NCBI GenBank assembly: GCA_022560615.1
Contig: JADFSR010000005.1
Span: 1-64,000, forward strand
DNA: 64,000 nucleotides
From: Gemmatimonadota bacterium
GTDB taxonomy: Bacteria > Gemmatimonadota > Gemmatimonadetes > Longimicrobiales > Gaopeijiaceae
Direction of reading: 5' to 3'
In this document: in pieces, positions 1 to 8,148 of the stretch
Layout of the letters: each line of letters opens with the position of its first letter
Position numbering within the stretch: the stretch's first letter is position 1
Made by a program: the position numbers and the translations under genes
Notes under the pieces: generated by a model
What the model saw: only the letters and a program-made list of their open reading frames with translations
Databases searched by the model: none
What the model was told of the DNA's origin: nothing

Positions 1-60
<60 letters not shown>

Positions 61-185
61 GTGTACTTCTTCCAGCAATAGCGCGGGGTTTTCGCCTGCC
101 CCAACCATCGCCCCAAAGGGGGGTGCGCGCACGGTGGGCGAGTTGGGGCCGAATTCACTGCACTTCTCTCAACTGCCGGGCCCCA

Positions 186-325
186 GACGACGCTTAAGAT
201 AGTCTCGGGGTCGGCCTGCTGGTAGGCGGTCTTGAGGGTCACCGCTCGGTGGCCCATTTGCGGCGATACTCGTGGAATAGGCGGCGCGCGCCCCGTTCAA
301 GAAGACCAACATGGGGACGCACCCC
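186..325 (-). pseudogene. tyrosine recombinase (integrase) C-terminal relic
   Basis: On the minus strand one frame reads ARRLFHEYRRKWATER and stops at 239-241. A different frame (238-186) reads LKTAYQQADPETILSVV. Placed end to end these match the C-terminus of phage-type tyrosine recombinases: the H-x-x-R box (HEYRR) and the region of the nucleophilic tyrosine (AYQQAD), with the roughly 15-residue linker between them lost. No N-terminal or core-binding domain is visible upstream. A decayed integrase next to tRNA-Arg on the same strand suggests a former integrative element. The family match is from memory of the motif pattern. Confidence 0.55.
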
Positions 326-457
326 CGCCTGGACATCATCCCGGACCTGTCCGGGCGCACAACCGACGCACTGTGAACCGTCCCCCTCCCTCCTCATGAT
401 CACGCCCGGAACGTGACATGAGGGTGGGCTTGGTGGGTGTAATAATATCTAACATTC

Positions 458-486
458 TTGGCATGACTCCACCGATGTGTTACATA
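458..486 (+). promoter_or_regulatory. possible sigma70-type promoter of the XRE/inositol operon
   Basis: TTGGCA (458-463) is followed after 17 bases by TACATA (481-486), upstream of the XRE gene start at 524. The -35 is close to consensus but the -10 is weak. A locally AT-rich stretch (440-456) lies just upstream. Confidence 0.3.
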
Positions 487-523
487 TCCTTCCCCGAGAG
501 GGAGCGGGCTCAACAACAAAAGT

Positions 524-1828
524 ATGGCCAAGAATCTGAAGAATATCGGTAGTAAGCTCCAGGAAGCGCGGACGTCACGCGGCCTCACCCAGGCTGACAT
601 CGCACCTCAGCTCGGTGTATCACGAGCCACCGTCGCCCAAATCGAGACAGGACGGCGATCCTTGAAGGCCGAAGATCTGCGCCGGCTAGCTGCCTTTTAT
701 GGCTGTAGCCTCAGCGAGCTCCTTCCCCCGGCTTCCGACGACCAGGGAACGGATGGCGTTGCCGAGCTGTTCCGCTCCCATCCTGATCTCGCCGAAGATC
801 AGGGGCCGAGTTCCCTCGCCGGTGTGTGCGCGATCGCGAGAACTCTCACCGATCTGGAAGCAAGACTCGAGATCGACGCCACTGCATACTCGCTTCCTTT
901 GTACCGAGTTGAGCGCGTAACTACGGCGTGGCAAGCGGCGCGGCAAGGATATCGCATTGCAGAGGATGAGCGGCGGCGCCTAGCACTTGGAGAGGGGCCC
1001 ATCCGCTTTCTTGACGAGCTGCTGATTACGTCCGGCGTGCGTTCGGCCAAGGCGACTCTGCCGACCGGAGTCCTCTCGATTTCGATCGCTCAACCGGATC
1101 ACGGGCTTCTTGTTGTGGTCGACAAGAACCTTGGCCTCGCACACCGCCGCTTCAGATACGCACACGGACTTGCCCATCTCCTGTTCGATACCGAAGGGCC
1201 GTGGCGCGTATGCGGTGCTGGCGGAGCGCCTGACTTGGCGGAGGTGAGGGCAGACGCTTTCGCCAGCGCCTTTCTGATTCCCCAGCACGGCCTTCGTCGA
1301 TACGTGGAGACCCTCGGCAAAGAGACGCTGGGACGCGTTGGTCCCACGGTACTCTCGGTGTATTCGGAGGGCGACGGTCGTGACAAGACGGGCGAGAGCC
1401 GTCGTGTGGATGGTCGCCAGCGTAGGGGTCGTCATCCGATGACCTTGTCGGACGTCCTGCGCACGGCTCACTACTACGGCACGAGTCCCAGCGTGGCAGC
1501 ACATCGTTTGAGAAACCTCCGACTATTGACGGACCGTGAACTCGATCAACTCCAGACGATGTTGCAAAGCGAAAAGCGTGCGCCGGTCGACGAGGAACTT
1601 GCGCTGCAGGCGGCACCCCATGAGATGGACTCCCTCTGTTCTCGACTGGCGGAGCTCGCGGCCAGCGCACTCCATCGGGGGCACATCGATACCCCCAGAT
1701 TCGACGAAGTAGCGGATCTCGCAGGAGTTCCCGTGGCAGACCGAGAGCGTCTCTTGGCCATTACTGCCACGCCTCCACAGCAAGAGCGTGAGAGTTCCAG
1801 CCAGACTTCGCATGAAGGAGCGGGATGA
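524..1828 (+). CDS. XRE-family regulator with ImmA/IrrE-like (DUF955) domain, degenerate zinc motif
   Basis: A 434-residue protein. Residues about 11-66 form an XRE helix-turn-helix (LTQADIAPQLGVSRATVAQIE). Residues about 190-260 follow the ImmA/IrrE metallopeptidase-like fold, ending in the family's FASAFLIP segment. The expected HEXXH is HGLAH (214-218), so the catalytic Glu is Gly, and the usual E-A-N third-ligand segment reads R-A-D (242-244). It is therefore probably a non-proteolytic sensor/repressor; in this family the C-terminal domain normally controls the DNA-binding domain or a partner. The last codons overlap the next gene by ATGA, so it likely regulates the inositol genes it is co-transcribed with. 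ATG at 524 gives the full HTH; no well-spaced ribosome site is seen. Confidence 0.85.
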   Translation: MAKNLKNIGSKLQEARTSRGLTQADIAPQLGVSRATVAQIETGRRSLKAEDLRRLAAFYGCSLSELLPPASDDQGTDGVAELFRSHPDLAEDQGPSSLAGVCAIARTLTDLEARLEIDATAYSLPLYRVERVTTAWQAARQGYRIAEDERRRLALGEGPIRFLDELLITSGVRSAKATLPTGVLSISIAQPDHGLLVVVDKNLGLAHRRFRYAHGLAHLLFDTEGPWRVCGAGGAPDLAEVRADAFASAFLIPQHGLRRYVETLGKETLGRVGPTVLSVYSEGDGRDKTGESRRVDGRQRRGRHPMTLSDVLRTAHYYGTSPSVAAHRLRNLRLLTDRELDQLQTMLQSEKRAPVDEELALQAAPHEMDSLCSRLAELAASALHRGHIDTPRFDEVADLAGVPVADRERLLAITATPPQQERESSSQTSHEGAG

Positions 1829-2676
1829 GCGTCACCCGGATCTACAACGCACCGCCGGACGCTCAGGAGATGCTGGTGTTGCTCCGGCGGCTTCACGCGG
1901 AGTCCCCACAGGGTCTCGACCAGATTCGACCTGGACTGGACCAGAGGGAGACCGTCGGTGTGAACGCCAAGGGCGACGACCAGAAGCGCTTCGATGTCGC
2001 TGCTGACGAATGGATCCGACAGTGGCTTTCAGAGCAATTCGAAAGCGGTGTCGTGGAGTCTGAGGAGCGGACGGGCGCGTTCGAGTTTGGGAACGGCAAG
2101 CAAGGCTACCGTTTCATCGTCGACCCGGTCGATGGTTCCGACAACTTCGCGCGTGGCCTGCCGTTGTCCGCCATCTCGCTGGCTATCCTTCCGCGACAGA
2201 CCCGGGTCTCCACTGACCAAGTCATCTACGCGTTGGTGGGTGACGCATCGGGCCCCGCCGCCGCCGTCGCGGCACGCGGAGATGGAGCCTACTCCGACGG
2301 CCGGAGCTTGCGCACATCGGAGACGCGCCGTCTTCGCGACGCTTTCGTTTCCTGTGAGTTGAACCATTGGGCGCCGGGCGCCTCTCTGGCCAAGGTGCTA
2401 GGGACGTGCTCCGGTGTGCGTGTCTACGGCTGCGCCTCACATGCTCTTCGCCTGTTGGCAGAGGGGGCGCTGGATGCCCATGTCGACGTCAGGAACCGAT
2501 TGACGCCCGAGAGTTTTCTCGCGGCCTCGTTACTCGTCACCGAGGCCGGTGGCCACATCTGCCGTGTGGACGGCGGGGCGCTCGGTCCATTTCAATCGCT
2601 GCAGGATCGCACGACACTCGTCGCCGCATCCACGAAAGAACTTTCGGAGGAGATTATCAATGCCCTCGCTGGATAG
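1825..2676 (+). CDS. inositol monophosphatase / FBPase-family phosphatase
   Basis: A 283-residue cytosolic member of the Mg-dependent sugar-phosphatase superfamily. Visible motifs are ESEERTG (metal-binding Glu region, around residue 74), DPVDGSDNFARG (the DPxDGTxNF signature, around 96-107) and the TEAGG loop near the end. The usual W-D metal ligand before the last helix is replaced by P-E-S. Start ATG overlaps the upstream stop as ATGA, with AAGGAG seven bases before it. Its coupling to a cytidylyltransferase/CDP-alcohol transferase fusion suggests it dephosphorylates an inositol phosphate or di-inositol diphosphate product. An FBPase- or PAP-phosphatase-like role cannot be excluded. Confidence 0.85.
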   Translation: MSVTRIYNAPPDAQEMLVLLRRLHAESPQGLDQIRPGLDQRETVGVNAKGDDQKRFDVAADEWIRQWLSEQFESGVVESEERTGAFEFGNGKQGYRFIVDPVDGSDNFARGLPLSAISLAILPRQTRVSTDQVIYALVGDASGPAAAVAARGDGAYSDGRSLRTSETRRLRDAFVSCELNHWAPGASLAKVLGTCSGVRVYGCASHALRLLAEGALDAHVDVRNRLTPESFLAASLLVTEAGGHICRVDGGALGPFQSLQDRTTLVAASTKELSEEIINALAG

Positions 2677-4162
2677 GATTCCACCCGCGGAAACAGCCAC
2701 TCCCCTTGCCGTGATCCTCGCGGCCGGCGAGGGGAGCCGCCTGCGGAAAGTTCGTTCGGCCGTGCCCAAACCGCTTGTCCGCTTGCGAGGCCTTTCGATC
2801 GCTGAGAGATCGATAGCACAACTGCTCACGGCTGGTGTGGAGCGATTTGTCGTCGTTCTCGGCTGTGACGCGGCGCTTGTCCGGCACGAATTCGAGCGCG
2901 TCGCGAGACGACGTCGCTGCCATATCTCTTTTGTCGAGGCTGAGAACTGGGAAAAAGGGAACGGCTGTTCCGCGGTCGCTGCCGCTCCCTTGGTCGGCGA
3001 CGGACCGTTTCTCCTGACCATGGTCGATCACCTGCTATCCACGGAGATGATCCGGCATGTGCTGGCTGACCCACCGGCACTGGACGAAGTCGCGCTCGCC
3101 GTCGATCACGCTACTGAAGACGTGTTCGATCTTGCCGATCTCACAAGAGTGGAGGTGTCCGGAGGGCGCATTGAAGCGATTGGGAACGACCTCGCGACTT
3201 GGAACGCAGGCGATACGGGGCTGTTCTACTGTTCCTCAAGGCTATTCGAAGGGCTGGCAAGAGCGCACAGGCAGGGGAAGTTCTCCTTGACGGACGGGAT
3301 CCGAGAATGCGCTGCCCAAGGAGGGGTTCGTGCGATCGACGTGACCGGTAAGCTTTGGCTCGATGTGGACACGCCGGAAGCCTTTCAGGAAGCGACGCGC
3401 TGGATCGACGCGGCCATGGAGAAGGGGGGAGAAGATGGCTTCATCTCCCAGTTCATGAACCGTCCGGCCTCCCGTCGCCTTTCGGTGGCTCTGTCGAGAA
3501 CGCCCCTGACACCCAATCACATCACGCTGATATCCTTCTTCATGGCGCTGCTCGGCGCCGTCGGCTTGGCCACTACAGACCCGTGGATTTGGATCGCCGC
3601 AGGGATGCTCATTCAGATCGCCTCTATCGTGGATGGGTGCGACGGTGAGATCGCGCGGATCAAGTTGCTTCACAGTCCCCAAGGCGCCTGGCTAGATACG
3701 GTGTTGGATCGGTATTCCGATCTGATGATCGGGCTTGCCGTGACATTCGGGGCTTCACAACTGTACGACGCGCTCTGGGTTTGGCCAGCCGGCTTCGCTG
3801 CAACGGCGAGCTTCCTCATGGCGAGCTATGTTACCAAGGAGTTCCAGATTCGTTTTCGGCGTCCCTATCCCAATGGTCTCCTAAACAAACTCAAGCGCCG
3901 AGATCTTCGCATCTTCGTCATCGCGGTCGGTGCTGTAGTGGGGCACCCGTTTATGGCGCTGCTGGCCGTCGGGTTAGTGACTCACCTTGCCGTGTTCCTG
4001 ATTCTCGTGTCTGGCTGGCAGACCACTCTCGATACATGGCGAGTGCCTACGCCACAAGGCATAGGAACTTCAACGGGCCCATACATCGCAAGTGAGGCAT
4101 ACGACTGGTCGAACACGGACTCTGGGATGAGTCTCGGCCTCGGTTCAAAGGCCGGAGTCTGA
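2660..4162 (+). CDS. bifunctional IPCT/DIPPS-like protein: nucleotidyltransferase fused to CDP-alcohol phosphatidyltransferase
   Basis: A 500-residue fusion. Residues 15-250 are a sugar-phosphate nucleotidyltransferase with the LAAGEGSRLR loop, PKPL at 36-39, and the MVDH/EKGNG pattern of inositol-1-phosphate cytidylyltransferases. Residues 265-480 are a membrane CDP-alcohol transferase with the complete signature D325-G...A332-R333...G342...D346...D350. In Archaeoglobus the same fusion makes CDP-inositol and joins it to inositol-1-phosphate to give di-myo-inositol-phosphate phosphate. ATG at 2660 is chosen because GGAGG lies at 2646-2650 and the N-terminus then begins just before the nucleotide loop; it overlaps the phosphatase gene by 17 bases. 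No inositol-1-phosphate synthase is in the window. The alternative is synthesis of a phosphoinositol lipid or glycan. Confidence 0.85.
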   Translation: MPSLDRIPPAETATPLAVILAAGEGSRLRKVRSAVPKPLVRLRGLSIAERSIAQLLTAGVERFVVVLGCDAALVRHEFERVARRRRCHISFVEAENWEKGNGCSAVAAAPLVGDGPFLLTMVDHLLSTEMIRHVLADPPALDEVALAVDHATEDVFDLADLTRVEVSGGRIEAIGNDLATWNAGDTGLFYCSSRLFEGLARAHRQGKFSLTDGIRECAAQGGVRAIDVTGKLWLDVDTPEAFQEATRWIDAAMEKGGEDGFISQFMNRPASRRLSVALSRTPLTPNHITLISFFMALLGAVGLATTDPWIWIAAGMLIQIASIVDGCDGEIARIKLLHSPQGAWLDTVLDRYSDLMIGLAVTFGASQLYDALWVWPAGFAATASFLMASYVTKEFQIRFRRPYPNGLLNKLKRRDLRIFVIAVGAVVGHPFMALLAVGLVTHLAVFLILVSGWQTTLDTWRVPTPQGIGTSTGPYIASEAYDWSNTDSGMSLGLGSKAGV

Positions 4163-4274
4163 TCCGGGAGGAAGTCTCCTTGGGGCGGCGCCTCGGCGAA
4201 TCGTGGAGCCTGCCACTACCACTCACCTTGCGGCCTGCGGTGTGCTTGGGCACGGTGAATAGGGAGTCCAGCGA

Positions 4275-4440
4275 TGGGCGCGACCCAAGCGCGCCATCCT
4301 ATAGCAGTTTCTGGTTGAGGCGCTTTTCCTCTGCACACTCGCCGGCTTCCTGGGGGTGGCTGCCGGCTACGGCGCCCCGGAAGTGATGACGCGGGTCGCC
4401 GGATGGGATACGGCAGTTCGGCTCGAAGCGGTGATTAGGG
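4275..4440 (+). pseudogene. MacB/ADOP-type ABC permease relic
   Basis: One frame reads W-A-R-P-K-R-A-I-L, stop (4302-4304), then QFLVEALFLCTLAGFLGVAAGYG and later GWDTAVRLEAVI. This is the pattern of the FtsX-like C-terminal domain of MacB/ADOP permeases, where the G-A-R-x-x-x-I-x-x-QFLxEA helix is followed by LxGxxGxxxG and a GWPT-V-S-x-EA-I loop. It is interrupted by an in-frame stop, has no upstream domains, and runs out before the last membrane segments. It fills most of the gap between the inositol operon and rnpB. Confidence 0.5.
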
Positions 4441-4461
4441 GTACGAATAAGCCCACACGGC

Positions 4462-4492
4462 CGGCGCCCGCCGCTTTCGCGGGCGGGCGCCG
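4462..4492 (-). terminator. GC-rich hairpin downstream of rnpB
   Basis: An 11-bp perfect inverted repeat (4462-4472 with 4482-4492) and a 9-base loop, just after the 3' end of RNase P RNA on the minus strand. No run of U follows, so intrinsic termination is only likely. Confidence 0.4.
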
Positions 4493-4498
4493 TCAGGT

Positions 4499-4858
<360 letters not shown>

Positions 4859-4885
4859 GGAGGAATGCTAATGCTTGGCGCTGCG

Positions 4886-5293
4886 TCAGGTAAGCGCGCG
4901 GAGAGCGTCGGCGGGCGTCATGGCAGCTACTGGAGACCGCCGGAAGTCCTTCGTATTCCGAGTGACGATGAACTCCGCCCCGCACGCGCGAGCGGCCGCA
5001 ACCTGCATCGCGTCCTCGAAGTCCCGCATGGGGAGCGAGGTCGCGTAGCGCAGCGCTTCGGTATCCGTGGGGGCGACGGTCACGAAATGCGTTAGGCCTT
5101 CGATGAAGTCCTTCGCGGCCGCGCCGCCTCGCGTGGGCCTGACGAGGTAGTAGAAGTTCGAGATCGTGTGCCAGGCCACGAACGCGCTACGTGGGGCGCG
5201 CTCCAGGTGGTCGAGCAGCTCCGCCGCAGCGTCGGCGTGCGGCGTCCGATCGAGCGCTACATCGAGCAGCACGTCGGTATCGAGCAGAATCAC
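4886..5293 (-). CDS. PIN-domain toxin (VapC-like ribonuclease)
   Basis: A 135-residue PIN domain. It begins ILLDTDVLLDVALDR, where the first acidic active-site residue sits, and carries the later motif MRDFEDAMQVAAARACGAEFIVTRNTKDF with the conserved D...A...I-x-T-x-N/D pattern of PIN nucleases. Such toxins cut RNA in a Mg-dependent way and are neutralised by a cognate antitoxin. The GTG start at 5293-5291 overlaps the antitoxin stop as GTGA, which decides the start. It is the second gene of a minus-strand pair. Confidence 0.85.
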   Translation of the reverse strand: MILLDTDVLLDVALDRTPHADAAAELLDHLERAPRSAFVAWHTISNFYYLVRPTRGGAAAKDFIEGLTHFVTVAPTDTEALRYATSLPMRDFEDAMQVAAARACGAEFIVTRNTKDFRRSPVAAMTPADALRALT

Positions 5294-5511
5294 AGGTACT
5301 TCTTCGCGAGCGCCCGGTAGAGTGGGTCGTTCCCATCGGCGGCCTCGAAGCGACCTCTCCAGCGTGCGGAGAACGACGGCGACTCGTCGCCCGCCATCTC
5401 TCGAAGCGAGTCTTCGACGAGCGAGGACAGCGACACGCCGCGGCCCCGCGCATACCGCTTCGCACGGGGAAGGAGCTCGGAGTCGACAGTAATCGTGAGT
5501 TTCTTTTTCAT
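5290..5511 (-). CDS. antitoxin of the PIN toxin (DUF6364-like)
   Basis: A 73-residue protein starting MKKKLTITVDSELLPRAKRYA, a ribbon-helix-helix-like N-terminus like that of small antitoxins of the DUF6364 type. It continues through ...GVSLSSLVEDSLREM and a charged C-terminal tail (SARWRGRF...LYRALAKKYL) suited to binding the toxin. It is translated first and overlaps the toxin by four bases. A perfect inverted repeat immediately upstream probably serves as its autoregulatory operator. Confidence 0.8.
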   Translation of the reverse strand: MKKKLTITVDSELLPRAKRYARGRGVSLSSLVEDSLREMAGDESPSFSARWRGRFEAADGNDPLYRALAKKYL

Positions 5512-5514
5512 CTG

Positions 5515-5548
5515 ATACGTATACGTGGGATTGATATAGTATACGTAT
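5515..5548 (-). promoter_or_regulatory. toxin-antitoxin promoter/operator inverted repeat
   Basis: ATACGTATAC (5515-5524) and GTATACGTAT (5539-5548) form a perfect 10-bp inverted repeat with a 14-base spacer, ending three bases before the antitoxin start codon. Each arm itself contains the palindrome TACGTA. On the minus strand a -10 like TATACT (5543-5538) lies between and partly in the repeats, with TTGGGG (5566-5561) at 17-base spacing as a poor -35. The arrangement fits repression by the antitoxin or complex. Confidence 0.65.
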
Positions 5549-5605
5549 TCCTCTCCGCTCCCCCAACCTCGCTTCCCCCCTACCCCACCCGTATCCTCCC
5601 CCGCC

Positions 5606-6760
5606 ATGAACTCGCCCGAGTACGACCTCGACGCGGTGCGGAGCCAGATCCCGATCCTGCGCACGCACATCCCGATGAACAACTGCTCGCAGGCGCCCCA
5701 GTGCTCGGCCACGCGCGCCGCCGCGGACACGTATCTGGATTCCTGGAACGAGGCGGGCATGGACTGGGATGCGTGGATCGGCGAGGTCGAAGCCGCGCGT
5801 GCCGAGTTCGCCGCATTCGTCGGCGCGCAGGCGACCGATGTGGCCATCGCGACGTCGGTCTCCCAGGCCACCGCAAGTATCGCGAGCGGGCTCGACTTCA
5901 CCGGCAAACGGTACGGCGTGGTCGCGAGCGGCGGGGAATTCCCGACCGTGGGGCACGTGTGGCTCGCGCAGGAACGCTTCGGTGCCGAAGTGAGCTGGGT
6001 CCCGGTGCGCGACGGCATGATTCACCTCGACGACTACGCGTCCTTGATCGGAGAGCAGACGCTGGTGGTATCCGCGTGCCGGGGCTACTACCAGACCGGC
6101 TTCAAGCAGGACGTCGGCGCCATCGCGGAAATGGCCCACGCCGAGGGTGCTCTGCTCTACGTGGACGCGTATCAGACGCTGGGCACCGAAGTGTTCGACG
6201 CGCCTTCGAGCGGCGCGGACTTCGTCGCCTCGGGCAATCTCAAGTTCCTGATGGGCATGCCCGGCATCGCTTTTCTTTGGGTCAGGCCGGGGGTTGCCGA
6301 GCAGCTCCAGCCCTCGATCACCGGGTGGTTCGGGCGCGAGGACCCGTTCGCGTTCGATGCGCAGCAGCTTGATTGGGGTGAGGGTGCGAGGCGCCTCGAC
6401 ACGGGCACGCCGCCCGTCGTGGAGGCATATGTCGCGCGCGCGGGCATGGCCTGGATGCGCGAGCTCGGCATGGCCGCGATCGCCGACTGGGACGCGCATC
6501 TCGGGCTCCACACCGTGCAGGGCGCACTCGCTCGTGGTATGGAAGTCATGGGGCCGACCGACGAGCTCCATGAGCCCCGAGCGCCCACGACCGCGATCGC
6601 GTGTGCGGACAGCCACGCGGTTGAAGCAAGGCTACGCGAGCGCGGCATCATCGCATCGGCACGCGGGCCCGCGATCCGCATCGCGCCGCATTTCTATAAC
6701 ACGACGGACGATGTGGATCAGGCGCTGGACGCGCTGAGGGAGGTGATGGAGTCGGCGTGA
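5606..6760 (+). CDS. class V PLP-dependent aminotransferase-family enzyme
   Basis: A 384-residue fold-type I PLP enzyme related to cysteine desulfurases, isopenicillin-N epimerases and kynureninases. The PLP-pairing Asp is D187 (LLYVDAYQ) and the Schiff-base lysine is K213 (SGNLKFLMG). No cysteine-desulfurase active-site Cys loop is evident. Its stop overlaps the GTG of a sodium-coupled amino-acid transporter, so a role in catabolism of a transported amino acid is more likely than Fe-S assembly. The substrate is unknown. It is divergent from the toxin-antitoxin pair, about 95 bases away. Confidence 0.82.
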   Translation: MNSPEYDLDAVRSQIPILRTHIPMNNCSQAPQCSATRAAADTYLDSWNEAGMDWDAWIGEVEAARAEFAAFVGAQATDVAIATSVSQATASIASGLDFTGKRYGVVASGGEFPTVGHVWLAQERFGAEVSWVPVRDGMIHLDDYASLIGEQTLVVSACRGYYQTGFKQDVGAIAEMAHAEGALLYVDAYQTLGTEVFDAPSSGADFVASGNLKFLMGMPGIAFLWVRPGVAEQLQPSITGWFGREDPFAFDAQQLDWGEGARRLDTGTPPVVEAYVARAGMAWMRELGMAAIADWDAHLGLHTVQGALARGMEVMGPTDELHEPRAPTTAIACADSHAVEARLRERGIIASARGPAIRIAPHFYNTTDDVDQALDALREVMESA

Positions 6761-8088
6761 GTCAGCGCGAGACCTTCGGCACACGGCTGGGGCTACTCGC
6801 AACGATGATCGGCCTGGCGGTCGGCCTCGGCAATGTGTGGCGGTTCCCATACATGGTCGGGCAGTTCGGCGGCGCAGCGTTCATCCTTCTCTACGTGGCG
6901 ATCGCCGGGCTGATCGGCGTGCCGGCGCTCATGGGCGAATGGTCGCTCGGGCGGCACACACGGCGTGGCACGCTCGGGGCGTACGAGCGAGTGGGCGTGC
7001 CGGGCGGCCGCGGAGTCGGCTGGCTGCTCATCGGAATCGTGTGGTTCGCGGTCGCCTACTATACCAACGCGATCGGTTGGGTGGTGTACCACACGCTGGC
7101 GGAGGTGCTCACCCCGTTCGGCCGGCCGATCGACGCGTCGCGGATCCTCCCGCCCGAGACCGGATTCTCGGGCGTTGCGTTCGGGCTGCAGCTCGGATTC
7201 ACGGCGCTGGTCCTGCTGGCTGAGGCTGCGATCATCCTGCGGGGTGTGCGAGCCGGCATCGAGACAGCGTCCAAGATCATCACGCCCGTCCTCTTCGTTG
7301 TGCTGCTCATCGTAATCGTGCGATCGGTCACGTTGCCCGGAGCGGGCGAGGGCATCCGCTGGCTGCTGGCGTTCGACGCCTCGAGCATCACCCCGACAGT
7401 CGCGATCGCCGCTTTGGGCCAGGTCGTCTTTTCGGTCGGACTCGGCGGCACGCTGATGCTCGTGTACGGATCGTACCTCGGCAGTGACGCCAACATTCGA
7501 TCCGACGCGATTTGGACGGTCGTCGGTGATACCGGCGCGGGGCTCCTGGCGGGTCTTGCGATCTTCCCGGCGGTCTTCGCTTTCGGCATGGAGCCGGGTT
7601 CGGGCCCCGGGCTGCTGTTCGCGACACTGCCGCAGATCTTCGCGCAGCTACCGGCCGGGTGGGTCTTCGGCACACTCTTCTTCGGCGGCTTGTCCGGGGC
7701 CGCGCTTCTATCCGGGATCGCGGCGTTCGAAGTCATCGTCGCCGGCTTCACCGACAGCTTCGCATGGTCGCGCCGCCGCGCCACCTGGACCGTGTACGCG
7801 GTCTCGATCGTCCTCGCGATCCCACCGATGATCAACCTCGAGATCTTCGTGCCCTGGGACCTCACGTTCGGCTCGGGCGGCCAGACGTTTGGAGCGCTCG
7901 TCGCAGTCGTGACCGTTGGCTGGGTGATGAACCGCGCCACGCTCCTCGAGCAGATCGCCGGGGACACGCCTTCGGCGGCCGACCGCGCTCTCATCCACTG
8001 GCTCCGGTGGGTGGTACCGACCGCTGTGATGGCGGCCGCGCTTTGGTGGCTGATCACCGACGTGCTGGGTGCCGCCCAAGGCGTGTAG
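6757..8088 (+). CDS. sodium-dependent transporter, NSS/SNF (LeuT-like) family
   Basis: A 443-residue inner-membrane protein with about 11 hydrophobic segments. The N-terminal TM1 block GLAVGLGNVWRFPYM is the family hallmark, containing the unwound Na/substrate site. TM2 begins FGGAAFILLYV, where the usual NGGG is QFGG. It imports amino acids or related amines with Na+. The GTG start overlaps the upstream PLP-enzyme stop (GTGA), a strong sign of a two-gene operon. TM1 and TM6 features do not by themselves fix the substrate. Confidence 0.9.
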   Translation: MSQRETFGTRLGLLATMIGLAVGLGNVWRFPYMVGQFGGAAFILLYVAIAGLIGVPALMGEWSLGRHTRRGTLGAYERVGVPGGRGVGWLLIGIVWFAVAYYTNAIGWVVYHTLAEVLTPFGRPIDASRILPPETGFSGVAFGLQLGFTALVLLAEAAIILRGVRAGIETASKIITPVLFVVLLIVIVRSVTLPGAGEGIRWLLAFDASSITPTVAIAALGQVVFSVGLGGTLMLVYGSYLGSDANIRSDAIWTVVGDTGAGLLAGLAIFPAVFAFGMEPGSGPGLLFATLPQIFAQLPAGWVFGTLFFGGLSGAALLSGIAAFEVIVAGFTDSFAWSRRRATWTVYAVSIVLAIPPMINLEIFVPWDLTFGSGGQTFGALVAVVTVGWVMNRATLLEQIAGDTPSAADRALIHWLRWVVPTAVMAAALWWLITDVLGAAQGV

Positions 8089-8148
8089 CGGTCCGGCACA
8101 GGCTGCGGCTAGCTTCCTTCCATCTGAGGTACCCCATGGAGAGAACCC

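Noticed and set aside
4886-6616. Long minus-strand open frame of 576 codons ending in the PIN domain
   Set aside because: Only the last 135 codons are a PIN domain with a GTG coupled to the antitoxin; the rest is antisense to the class V PLP enzyme.
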